The position numbers and the translations under genes are program-made. From Arbacia lixula (lineage: Eukaryota > Echinodermata > Echinoidea > Arbacioida > Arbaciidae), in NCBI GenBank assembly GCA_963669155.1, contig OZ022581.1:18281027-18345026 (forward strand): 64,000 nt of DNA, read 5' to 3'. How positions within the stretch are numbered: position 1 is the stretch's first letter; each line of letters starts with the position of its first letter. This document shows positions 21,901-30,686 of the stretch, piece after piece. The notes under the pieces are model-generated. The model saw only the letters and a list, made by a program, of their open reading frames with translations, made no database searches and was not told the origin of the DNA.

Positions 21901-24403
21901 TATTAAGGGTTAATATACAGAAGATGTCGTTTGTCGGTTTGCTGCCTGACGCATGCAGATTGCTGGACACCGTATCATATAGAGATGCAATAGATCTTAA
22001 GATAAAGTATCAATCAGAAATCTTTCTTTCATAGAAGTTGCAATAGAAGTACACGATTTTATGTCTTGTCTTGTTGTTGTTGAGTAATATGAATTACCAC
22101 TCCCTTTTATAAACCATAATACCAACATATTTTCTTTTGTTATCCTTTTAAATTATTAAAGGAGTAGCTCCTTTTTTTGTGGAGAGGAAGAAATATTAAT
22201 GATAGTGATCGGGTCGTAGATCAAAGACATAAATGTCAATGATGCTTTAATATAATGATGAATATCAGTAGGATGAAGTGGATGATTTTAAATTGTACAA
22301 TTGTACAATTAATCAGTCTAACCACTTTCTCTGAGTGAATAGATTGATAGCTTTCTTCCCCTTTCCCTCTCATCTCCCTCTCTAACATCTCGATCACTCC
22401 TACTCCATCCTCCCTTTCATGACCTCACTCTACCTTTCCTTCTCTCCTCTGGTACCCAACCTTGTGCAGCTCCTGACTGACCTCATAGAGCAGCACGACA
22501 TGGAGATTGATGCATCCCTCAAGAAAGCCAGACTCCAACTCCTCATGAACAAGAAGGACAATCCCAGCTTCACCCAGTCGGTCTACTCCGCAATCGGCCT
22601 TCAAAACCAAGACGATAAACCGTCCCCAGGAGAGGCACTCTCCCTAGACAAGTCTCCAGAAAAGAGGGATGTAGAAGTCATCGCAAAAAGCAATACTGGT
22701 GCCATTACAAATGTTGGCATGGCAACAAGTGATGCTTCCAACACCAAATGCAATGTGAGGACATCATCAGTGGACTGCCCTGGGGACACTGGTTTAGAAA
22801 CCGATCTGATGACCGCTAGCAGTAATCCCGGTGGGGATGGGATTGGGGATAATGCAATGGACCAAGCTGCTACTTCTAGCGCCAGCTGTGGTGACACATG
22901 TGGAAGCAGTGTTGATAGAAGTAGTGCTGTTGTTATGGGGGATAGCAAAGAGAAAACCAGAAATGGGACGTTGGAATTATCAGCTAATGGTGATGGATCG
23001 ACTGAAGGCCAAAGCAGTGTAAACTGTATTGCAGTGGAAGAGAAGCAACAGGACACTGACACTCCATTGGTCGGTCAAGAACAAAGGGAAGGAGAAGCTA
23101 CATCCAATGAGAAGGGTAGAGTGACAGAGAGGGCAACAGATGCCTCCCAGGTTACCGCTGGCGGTGGAGAGCATAGCAACGATAATGATGATGATGACGA
23201 GGAGAGGCAGGAGGATGAGTGGACAAACCGGCTGGCTGCGTCGCTATGTCGGGAGTGTGAGGCGCCCATGCCGGACCCAGAACCACACGAGATGTGCATC
23301 TATCTCCATGCACTCACCTACAAGGTACGCCTCCTACCTGGCAATCTTCACATCACATATAGGGCCAAGTCATCCCAAAATGCAGCAACATTAGGGGGGG
23401 GGGGGGGGGGGGGTTTAAGTCATGTCCGCTTGTGGTCTCATACAATAGTACACTACATCGGAAGCAGATATGGTTGCAACAAAATGTGGAAGTTGCTGCA
23501 TGGTGCATTGTGGGACGGCTTCACATATATGCGATATGGAGAATTTCAGCTTCATGGGCATCATACATTTACTACCAGACACTCCAGATAATATCACATA
23601 TGTGAAGGAGTTTTATAAGATGTCAATCCCAACTCGAACAGATAAGTGTCATGAGCAGTGTAGAGTAAGGAGTTGAGATGGTTTTTGCATTAAATGATGC
23701 TACTGTCATGAGCATCACATTTCTGTTTAGGAAAACATGTGATGTTCAGAACAGCATGATATCTCACGTAGGATTGACTGCAATCATCTCTATTTCCTAC
23801 TCTACAGTGTTTATGACGACTGCTTCGAAAAAATCATGAATGTTGCCAACATTTGATTGAACTCCATAGAGTTACCCACAAAGAGTTCAAAAAGTGTATC
23901 ACATTGAAATCACTGTAGTGCATAATCGGGAAGCTTGATAAAAGGGACAATTATTTTGATAGAGATAAAACAGCAAACTATTGATAAGTTGATGTAAATC
24001 AAATTGTATGAATGTATGCAAATTAAAGAAGCTGGTTGAAAAATGTTAGGAAACAGATATAAATTATAAAAGAGTAAAAGTCATAATGACAAACCATTAA
24101 TCCTCTTAATTCCAACCAATTTAAGTCCCATGTTAATTACAACACCATTTATTGCCTATGGGAGTATGAAGGTTAAAACCCCACGATTTCACTTATCTGA
24201 TGATGTAATACTGGAAGGTCATTTGATGTCATGTTTTTTATGTACGACGCCCTGTGAGCTTGACGGAGTCGGTGATGCCAAACTGAGGGAGTTGTCTATT
24301 TCTCCTGTGTCATTCTCTGCAGGGCCCTGACTTTGAATTCTCCACTCCTATGCCTGCTTGGGCAATGGAACACTTCAAGAAGACGGGAACAGAGTACAGC
24401 TGA
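15040..24403 (+). CDS. RPUSD2: RNA pseudouridine synthase RPUSD2, spliced CDS
   Basis: Eleven coding exons join in consistent phase to 699 aa. RPUSD2 belongs to the RluA family, which isomerises uridine to pseudouridine in RNA. Visible features: a Ser/Arg-rich N-terminus resembling a mitochondrial presequence; YYFENGLRK and CHAKGRWFG in the N-terminal domain (about 112-137); VHRHEPPVT (132-bp-long exon 4 product, 188-197 or so); [10 protein letters not shown] (222-231); the catalytic motif HRLDRLTSG with Asp252; [31 protein letters not shown]; and a C-terminal block [12 protein letters not shown]...FSTPMPAWA. All are shared with vertebrate RPUSD2. Human RPUSD2 is about 545 aa; the extra length is mainly a low-complexity acidic linker in exon 10. 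The start at 15040 precedes a second in-frame ATG at codon 83. Several introns carry mobile repeats. Confidence 0.93.
15908..16016 (+). repeat. (CT)n tract forming the exon 2 acceptor
   Basis: About 105 bp of CT/CCT microsatellite ends in CTACAG, directly before RPUSD2 exon 2, so a microsatellite serves as the polypyrimidine tract. Confidence 0.9.
16017..16098 (+). CDS. RPUSD2: RPUSD2 coding exon 2
   Basis: Encodes residues 90-116 plus one base of codon 117 (KNSNHPKK...EYYFEN). Donor G|GTACAAG, phase 1. Confidence 0.85.
16593..16714 (+). CDS. RPUSD2: RPUSD2 coding exon 3
   Basis: Encodes [20 protein letters not shown] and on to AEYY (117-157), matching the vertebrate segment that carries CKGRWVG. 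Acceptor TTGCAG, donor TAT|GTAAGT. Confidence 0.92.
17176..17364 (+). CDS. RPUSD2: RPUSD2 coding exon 4
   Basis: Encodes residues 158-220, including [19 protein letters not shown] and INKPASIP. Donor CCA|GTAGGT. A repeat element begins only six bases into the intron. Confidence 0.92.
17371..17815 (-). repeat. Reverse copy of the 8170 repeat family in RPUSD2 intron 4
   Basis: The complement of AAAGTGATTACTAGGTC (near 8628-8645) occurs at 17371 onward. It is followed by CTGTTAGTCTGTTGGT minisatellite units and two tandem units with the 'TTTCTTTATTTCTGCATC' block, and ends near 17815 with GCCTCCAGCC units resembling the head of the 21364 element. It contains a perfect DR1, AGGTCAAAGGTCA, at 17722-17734. 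Confidence 0.75.
17825..18034 (+). repeat. Pyrimidine-rich tract before RPUSD2 exon 5
   Basis: About 200 bp of C/T-rich low-complexity sequence ends in TGCTAG|GTG. It acts as an exceptionally long polypyrimidine tract. Confidence 0.8.
18035..18113 (+). CDS. RPUSD2: RPUSD2 coding exon 5
   Basis: Encodes [20 protein letters not shown] and on to GLH (221-246), part of the pseudouridine synthase fold. Donor A|GTGAGT, phase 1. Confidence 0.92.
18336..18564. mobile_element. Deleted copy of the TTAA foldback element
   Basis: Bounded by TTAAAGGG and CCCTTTAA, and related to 11276-11660 and 57852-58224. Much of the left arm is missing. The palindromic centre around TTCGGGCCG and the complete right arm remain. 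Confidence 0.8.
18898..19602. mobile_element. 700-bp foldback element in RPUSD2 intron 5
   Basis: The left half (18898-19220) reads back as the complement of the right half (19255-19602). Outer ends are TACCGTACTGACCGGC and the complement of GGCGGTGAATACGGTA; internal paired blocks include ACATGTATGGGACTA, AGATGGCTTTGATAGCCTGA and ATTTGTCCGAGACACCTC. Short loop near 19220-19255. No protein-coding frame: a non-autonomous foldback transposon. Confidence 0.85.
19732..19780 (+). CDS. RPUSD2: RPUSD2 coding exon 6 (catalytic motif)
   Basis: A 49-bp exon that encodes [16 protein letters not shown]. The Asp of HRLD (residue 252) is the invariant catalytic residue of RluA-type synthases. Acceptor TTTCAG, donor AAG|GTCAGT, phase 2. 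Confidence 0.95.
20512..20604 (+). CDS. RPUSD2: RPUSD2 coding exon 7
   Basis: Encodes [20 protein letters not shown] and on to KVQGEFP, matching the vertebrate QLEKEYVCRVEGEFP region. Donor AAG|GTGAGA, phase 2. Confidence 0.93.
21158..21294 (+). CDS. RPUSD2: RPUSD2 coding exon 8
   Basis: Encodes [20 protein letters not shown] and on to [10 protein letters not shown]. Acceptor CGCAG|TGA, donor T|GTAAGC, phase 1. Confidence 0.93.
21364..21560 (+). repeat. Dispersed repeat with GCCTCCGCCACGAAGTGGC hairpin head
   Basis: Begins with a hairpin (GCCTCCGCCA...TGGCTGGAGGC), then TTTTTCGGGTTGTCCGTCCG. It includes GGTCAAAGGTCA at about 21535, another DR1-type pair. Its head resembles the end of the 17371-17815 repeat. 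The 3' boundary is uncertain. Confidence 0.65.
21654..21799 (+). CDS. RPUSD2: RPUSD2 coding exon 9
   Basis: Encodes [20 protein letters not shown] and on to SDEQ, the conserved RluA motif that follows the catalytic domain strands (L-T-G-R-x-H-Q-I-R-V-H). Acceptor ATGCAG, donor CAA|GTGAGT, phase 0. Confidence 0.94.
21800..22469 (+). other. RPUSD2 intron 9
   Basis: AT-rich intron whose last 130 bp are strongly pyrimidine-rich before GTGCAG. No repeat family recognised. Confidence 0.6.
22470..23324 (+). CDS. RPUSD2: RPUSD2 coding exon 10 (acidic linker)
   Basis: A long 855-bp exon for residues 389-673. It starts with [20 protein letters not shown], continues through about 220 residues of Ser/Thr/Asp/Gly-rich low-complexity sequence with a DDDDEE run, and ends with [20 protein letters not shown], the conserved CxxC-bearing C-terminal block. 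The open frame extends upstream to an ATG at 22419, but the pyrimidine-AG acceptor and phase continuity support an exon start at 22470. The linker is much longer than in the human protein. Confidence 0.9.
23325..24322 (+). other. RPUSD2 intron 10
   Basis: Contains a poly-G tract at 23394-23413. The open frame of exon 10 continues by chance into it. Nothing else recognised. Confidence 0.6.
24323..24403 (+). CDS. RPUSD2: RPUSD2 coding exon 11
   Basis: Encodes [20 protein letters not shown] and the last six residues, then TGA. The vertebrate C-terminus has the same GPxFExxSPMPAWA signature. Acceptor CTGCAG. Confidence 0.93.
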   Translation, partial: GPDFEFSTPMPAWAMEHFKKTGTEYS

Positions 24404-25062
24404 ACCAGGGATGCAATGACAGAGGCAGTCATCTAGCCCCCCCTCCCTCCTTCCCCCCTCGCTTTCGTTCAACCTCGATCATGTGATGTTTTTTTAACCT
24501 TGCAACTCTTGATGCTTTAAAATCTCTGTCATTATTGTTTATGGATAATAATAGTATAAAGCAATTGTTATGCTCCATTATTGTTAGTTACACTATTTTA
24601 AGGCACAGAGGGACCAGATATATATATCAATCAAAGACTAAAAAAACAAACATCTTGAGGTTTGTTTCAAATGTGTCTAAGGAACCAGCAGTGCGAACAC
24701 CAAGGGGCATCTCACTCTAAACCTTCCTAAATGATTCCCTACATATGTAGAAGTGAGTAATCATTTCACTTTTTAGATTTTTTTATATTATGGAACTAAA
24801 ATATCATGTCCCACCCACAAACATGAAGATTTAAAAAGAAAATAACTTTAATTTGGCTTCTTTCCATGTTTGATGAATAATTTTATCGGAATTTTAGCGG
24901 CATGGAGGGTATTAATCTTATTCATATTTGACACTTTCTAAAGTAAATTTTAAGCAAATTTACTAAACCAAATTATGATAAATTTGGGATTACACATTCT
25001 TTTCCGGTGAAATAATGTAAAGACACAAATGTTCACACTGGATGGAGAACTAAACCCTATAG
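24404..25062. other. RPUSD2 3' flank
   Basis: Probably 3' UTR at its start. No clear poly(A) signal was identified near the stop. Confidence 0.4.
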
Positions 25063-25266
25063 GGTACTGAAGTGTAACGTGGTCAAGTGATGCAGATGAA
25101 CAAGACAACTGGTTCTAAATTAGGCGGTGATCATAGCAAGACTCCCATTGGGAGCGCCAGACACTAGCCCACTAGACAATGTCGGACCGGTGTAACTCTC
25201 AATGAGTGATGTTTAGAACCAGAAATCTGCATTAGCATGGATGTATGACGACACCACCTTCGTACT
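25063..25266. mobile_element. TIR element, second copy of the 7553 family
   Basis: Arms GTACTGAAGTG...GACAACTGGTTCTAAA and its diverged complement ending TTCGTAC. The interior includes AGACACTAGCCCACTAGACA, which is the complement of a segment in the 7553-7764 copy. Confidence 0.7.
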
Positions 25267-27149
25267 CTATGATTGTTTAATGAAAACAGAGAGATAGTCT
25301 CTAATACATGTAATAAGACCAAGTAAGACTTGTTCATTCATGATGCATTTATGACCAGTCATTTCATATACGTGGCTTTGGAATTTATATTTTTATATTA
25401 AGTATCAAACGTGATAGAGAAGATGCAACACATGGTACAGCATAGATTTCTGCACAAGAGAAACCATATCTGGCATTCAGAAATATTATGATTTTTGAAT
25501 TCACTGCACAGTGAATAATTGTTGTTACATGTACATCCTATTCCTCACAGTATGTCACAACTACTGCTTCAGATTATATGATGTGCATGTATCACATCCA
25601 TGTCCTTGTATGCACACACACTTGTATAAAAACAAGCCATTTTTTTATGATTCTTCCATCTCAGATCCCAAAATTTATACACTACACTGTACTGATATAT
25701 GATATTGCATTATTATTATTATTTTTTTTTGGGGGGGGAGCCTTGATAAAGTATATGATAAATATATTTTGTTTCAACTTGTAGATCCTTTGTGCTGTAA
25801 TTTTCCCTTGATTACTTTGTTGTGTGAATGTTAGTATGTTTGTCTGTTATTGTGTGAGTTTGGCTCATTGTATGAGTATACCTTTTTTTTTTTTTACAAA
25901 TGAAAATGATTTATAAAATATCAATCACTCCCTCTCACATTCTTTAAAACATCCATTCCAGAGCAAAACGAACATAATATAAACACAAAAATCAAACAAC
26001 CAAACAACCAAAATGCATGAAGAGTGAAAAGTTTGTACATTTTAATCATTGTAAATTCACAGAGACTTACCAGACAAATAAGAAATATCTTACATTCATG
26101 TTGGTCATTGATATACTCATGAAATACATGTGTACATAATAAAATAAAAAAATATTTGATAACTTTACAAATACATGTAGATGGATCTATTGTCCATTAA
26201 ATCCAAAATTTTGTGCGAACTACAATGAAGGCAATGATTTATATTGCAGTTCAAAATTGGCATAAGGAGTATTAAAGTTAAAACGTTTTGTTTTTATCAA
26301 GCATGACGCATATTACAAGGAAGGATACATTCACAAGCTGTTTTCAAGAACAGCAGGCAAGTTAGCTCACCATATAATTATGTAAACAGTAGATGGTGGA
26401 TGCTATGTAGGTGCTCATCTTTTTGAAAATAATGCCCTTTTGGAATAGACTACCCCTTTATAAGGTACCGAAGATGCGCATTGAAGTTCAGGTTAGTGAG
26501 AGAAAAAAAACCTAAAATTCTTGACCCCGATTTCATTAACTGTTCATGTACAGATGACTTCTTTTCAGATCAGCTGTTTTGCAATCCATCACTACTACTC
26601 TTTCTTTAATGTGTGTCTAAATGGTAATTGTTCTATTAATTTCTTTCATAACACTTGCCACAAGTGATAAAATCGACACGGATACATGTATTATGAATAC
26701 AGTCAAGCCTATACAGAATAACTTAAGGGAAGGACAACAATCTGACACAGGTGGTCTTTTATCAACCGGTACTATGAATTTGAGGGAAACTTGTAGACTT
26801 ACCATATAAGCAATAAAAAGCAGACAAAATGAGGTCATGTAAACTGCTCTTGATCAGTCACAATTGAGGTAAGACAATGACACAGATTATGCCTCAAAAG
26901 TGTGAGAAATGCCCCATTTCGGAAATTCAAGGCTTGTTAGAAGTTGTGAATTGCTGGCATTTTTTGGATCTTGGGGTATTTTTTTGTAAGGCAGAGAGAA
27001 TTAATTTACAGTTACAGTTACTCCTAGACCCATGCCAGATCATATTAACAAGAAATGGTGAGATAAGACTACAAAACACACATTTAAACAATTAGACAAT
27101 TAAATCACAAATTCACACAACACCCACTGACAAAACTAGCCGCATCAAA
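25267..27149. other. Convergent intergenic region, nothing coding
   Basis: AT-rich DNA with short T and G homopolymers near 25720-25740. Several weak open frames, none recognisable. Confidence 0.5.
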
Positions 27150-27600
27150 GACGGGGGAGCCCTTTTGCAGGTCAAAAAATACATTTTTGGAAAAAACATG
27201 GAAAATGGAAGAAAATTATGCGTAAGAATTTTCCTCCCAATAATAGAACTGGAAACTGAATTTAGGCGGAATTGTATTGCTATATAGATTTCGTGGAGGT
27301 TTTTGTAGCCAAGAGACCGGAGATCGCTATTCACACTACAGAGCATGAGTTTAATGCGAGCAATATCTGCTGCCAAATGCATCACGCACTGACGGATAAT
27401 GCAATCATGAACGTAGATTATGCTCTCTACATTTCAAATGTAAACCTAGATAGTTTTTTACTTTTCCTGAGAAGGTTTGTGAAGGTATGACTGATATTTC
27501 ATACGCGTTATCATTACGGTATACTGCTGAATCCCATCGAGTTTCATGACTTTTGTAAATGGACTACCCTGTCTTTTAAAAGGTTTGAAAAGAATAAATG
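27150..27600 (+). repeat. Dispersed repeat, family R (copy)
   Basis: Near full-length copy. It begins around CCCTTTTGCAGGTCAAA, contains GAACTGGAAACTGAATTTAG, then a block near ATTTCAAATGTAAACCTAGA, and ends in CATGACTTTTGTAAA. Confidence 0.7.
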
Positions 27601-30074
27601 CAGATCTGAATGAAAAAAGGAAGAATAACTATGGCAAGATGGAGAGAAGTGATATAATCAAGACAAACCCCCAACCACCAGATACATGTACTTCTGACAT
27701 GTACATCGTATCTAGTAGACATCTGTGCAATCCCACCTTCCCAGACGTTGCAATTATGACATTTTATATACCGGTAAAGTGGAGCCTGATATCAAAAGCA
27801 CAGTGATTGCAATCAAATGCAATCAGCTCCATACATTGACTGCAATCTGAATGCAATTGATTGCAATCAGCTGTGACGGTGATCTCAGGCCCAACTGTAT
27901 ACGGGGTCTGTCTACAGTAAAGGGATATTTTTTGGCACAACTGAATCGTTTGAAATTATGACCACGTTGCACCACCAAAATATTGAATATTGAGTGTTGA
28001 ATTTCCTCCAAAATAACTTCAGCTAAAATCTGAATGTTCATTTTTATATATTTCTAAACTAAGCCTGTGCATATTTGCCATATCACAGTGGTAACAGGAC
28101 GGACGATTGTATGTTAAACTCGTCTGTCCTGATACCAATGTACTGTGGCAATTTTCTGAACCATACAAAACCTTGATAGTGCAAATCAATACATTTCTTT
28201 GATATTTTATTATTATTGGCTGGTTTATTTAAGAGACAAAAAAAAAATGATTGGAATTTAATAGATTTATGCAAATGTTATAGTAAATGTAACAGAAATG
28301 TACCTATCATTTTGGACAGGCCCATATACAAAGCAGGAATCAGTCCCAGCTTTTATAAACATTTGTCATGTACATAGGGGAACTGAGATGGTATATGACA
28401 ATTATCTATTGAAATATAAAAATATATACGTTACAAGCAGTACAAACAATGCAATATTCTGGTACATTGCAAATTCCTTTTTTCATTTTATATAAAACAT
28501 AATGCTACATGAAATATCAATAATATCAAATTGTAGTACTGTAAGATATACATTGATACATATTTGTAAACATGTCTTAAAATATATTTTTCTCAGATTA
28601 AGCATCAATTAACATGATAGATGATACTTACACCTTACATCTTTATCTCTTCATTCCTTTTTTATAATAAGGAAAGAAAATACATATAACATTCCATTTA
28701 AATGAAACACTTGGAAGTACAATGAAAGAAATATGTATAGAGGTTCTATTAACATTTGATTTTAATCAAATTTCAATGTAACAAACATACTCTACAATTG
28801 TATTTAATTGATAAACATTATCTTTAAAATCATTTTCATTAAAAACACTGAATTGAAATTAAATTATATATTTCAGAGAATATAATCTGCAGATATATTA
28901 CAGAGCAATTACAAACAAATTTGAGAAATAAGTTGCTAGGAAATGGATATGACATTAGAAAAGCATGATGAATGATAGCCCAACACTTGTGATCATGGTA
29001 GGCAAATTGTCTCTCAAACTGATGATTTCACCTGTGGTATACAAAAACAGACCCGACATCCAAATTCCTTCCAAATTTTTCAATAGCAGGACAAGTTTGA
29101 GAATACACTATGGTTCTTTAAAAAGCTAATGTAGCTCTATACTGGCAGGTTTTTCTTAAAAATCAAATATGCACATGAAAATGTGCTGAAAACAATCAGC
29201 CAAGATAAAAAGCATTCTAAATGTAAAATGCAAAAAGCAGCATATTGTCACAAAATGCAGAGTAGTGCACATGTATGAGAGTTGACATTCACGACATAAA
29301 AATAATAAATATTCTATCATTTCACCATTAACATCTCTCAAACTATGCATGATAACACAGGTAGTTCAATGACAAGATGAAATCATTGAAGTAAGGGTGA
29401 TAGAATTCTTCTATATATACACAACACATGAAGCATTTGGACGTTGTTTCACCAGAACAAAACATGCATCCCCATGCCAACCGCAATGCCATTGTTCTTG
29501 TCAATTTGAGAAACAAAACAAGAAACAAGCTTACGTCACATATTCCTGCTTAAATGTCTGTGGCAATCAATTCAATTTGTTTGTAATGGATCATTTGATT
29601 AAGTCAATACTACATTTTGAAAAGCAATCCATTATACAAAGAATATGATTATGCCTATGTCTACATGTACTTCCAAAGATAATAGTTATTCATGTAGCTC
29701 TCTATATATATCTATTTGAACTTGCTTTGAGTTGGTATTGCATTGGGAAAGTGCTGTAAAAGAAACCATATCTGTTCACCCTTTCTCTGTCTCCAAAAGT
29801 GATTCTCTATACGTTTTGTGTATTACCAGCAAAAAATGTGACAAGAACATATGCAGTGTAGATAGAAGGGCTTTGAGCAGGAATTATACTGGTCAAGTGC
29901 TATGTAAGAGGCAATCGTTCAGATAACTAACAAATGTATAGATCTTTAAGGCTTTAAGTGTCACTATGCAATGAGGCTTCGTCTCCCATGCACTGAGGTT
30001 AACATGAACAGCATCAAGTGAGAAGGTTCAAGATGTACAAAAGGATTGGAAGCTTGTCCTGTCCTCATCGGTCA
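27601..30074. other. 3' flank of the transporter gene
   Basis: AT-rich. A cluster of TGATTGCAATC/GCAATCA units lies at 27800-27875. An imperfect inverted repeat around GGACGGACGA and TCGTCTGTCC lies at 28090-28130. Possible - strand poly(A) signals (TTTATT on the + strand) occur near 28206 and 28222, but the transcript end is unproven. Confidence 0.45.
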
Positions 30075-30686
30075 CTACAACAATGTCTGCACCTCTTCAT
30101 ACTGAACAGCCTCCGTGGGCAAGAGTGTCACGCTCGAATTCGTCAAATTCGCCATCATCATCTCCCTATTCATGGCACCCTCCCTAAGCGGTGGCACGAC
30201 CAAGGCGCGACAGATGACGGCGAGGGCGACAAACAGCACGCCGAGCCACAGGAAGAGCAGGAATGTCCGCGCCATGTAACACAGCGATAGTTTCTTTGCG
30301 GCCTCGGGCACTTTCCCGACGGCGCTGCCCTTGACGTAACCGTTCCCCGTGTTGTTGTTCATGCTGGCATTTGCCTCGGGCAAGAGCTCCATAGCGGAGT
30401 GATCGTGTGAGAAGCTATGTAAGGCCACGTACGGGCTATCAGGACTGTCCCCCGCTTCAGCATCGATGATTTCATCCGACGCCTGCGTCTGTTTAGAAGT
30501 CCTCTGCAGATCGGAAGAGTTCGCCTCGTCCTCCTTTGTTCCTACCCCTCCACTAAACTCAGCGGACACCTCAGTGTAAAGGTTCTCCATCTCTCCGGGC
30601 TTTGCGTCAACTATCGTTGGCTCGAGGGGTCGTTTCTTTGTGGAGTCTCCTTTACTGTCCCTGCGCAGACCAACTCTCTTTTGTGC
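30075..30686 (-). CDS. SLC47A1: SLC47A final coding exon (loop, last TM, tail)
   Basis: Encodes the last 203 residues. AQKRVGLRR opens a Ser/Glu/Asp-rich cytoplasmic loop of about 140 residues. A membrane segment [20 protein letters not shown] follows, then an extracellular-type tail with the N-glycosylation sequon NLT and the terminus VQTLL. The acceptor is CTCCAG at 30687-30688 in - sense. The open frame extends upstream to an ATG at 30716, but that ATG lies in the intron. Confidence 0.88.
   Translation of the reverse strand, partial: AQKRVGLRRDSKGDSTKKRPLEPTIVDAKPGEMENLYTEVSAEFSGGVGTKEDEANSSDLQRTSKQTQASDEIIDAEAGDSPDSPYVALHSFSHDHSAMELLPEANASMNNNTGNGYVKGSAVGKVPEAAKKLSLCYMARTFLLFLWLGVLFVALAVICRALVVPPLREGAMNREMMMANLTNSSVTLLPTEAVQYEEVQTLL

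Noticed and set aside
22419-22469. ATG at 22419 as the start of a separate 390-codon gene
   Set aside because: Phase continuity with RPUSD2 exon 9 and the pyrimidine tract ending in GTGCAG show that coding begins at 22470 as an internal exon. The C-terminal block belongs to RPUSD2.
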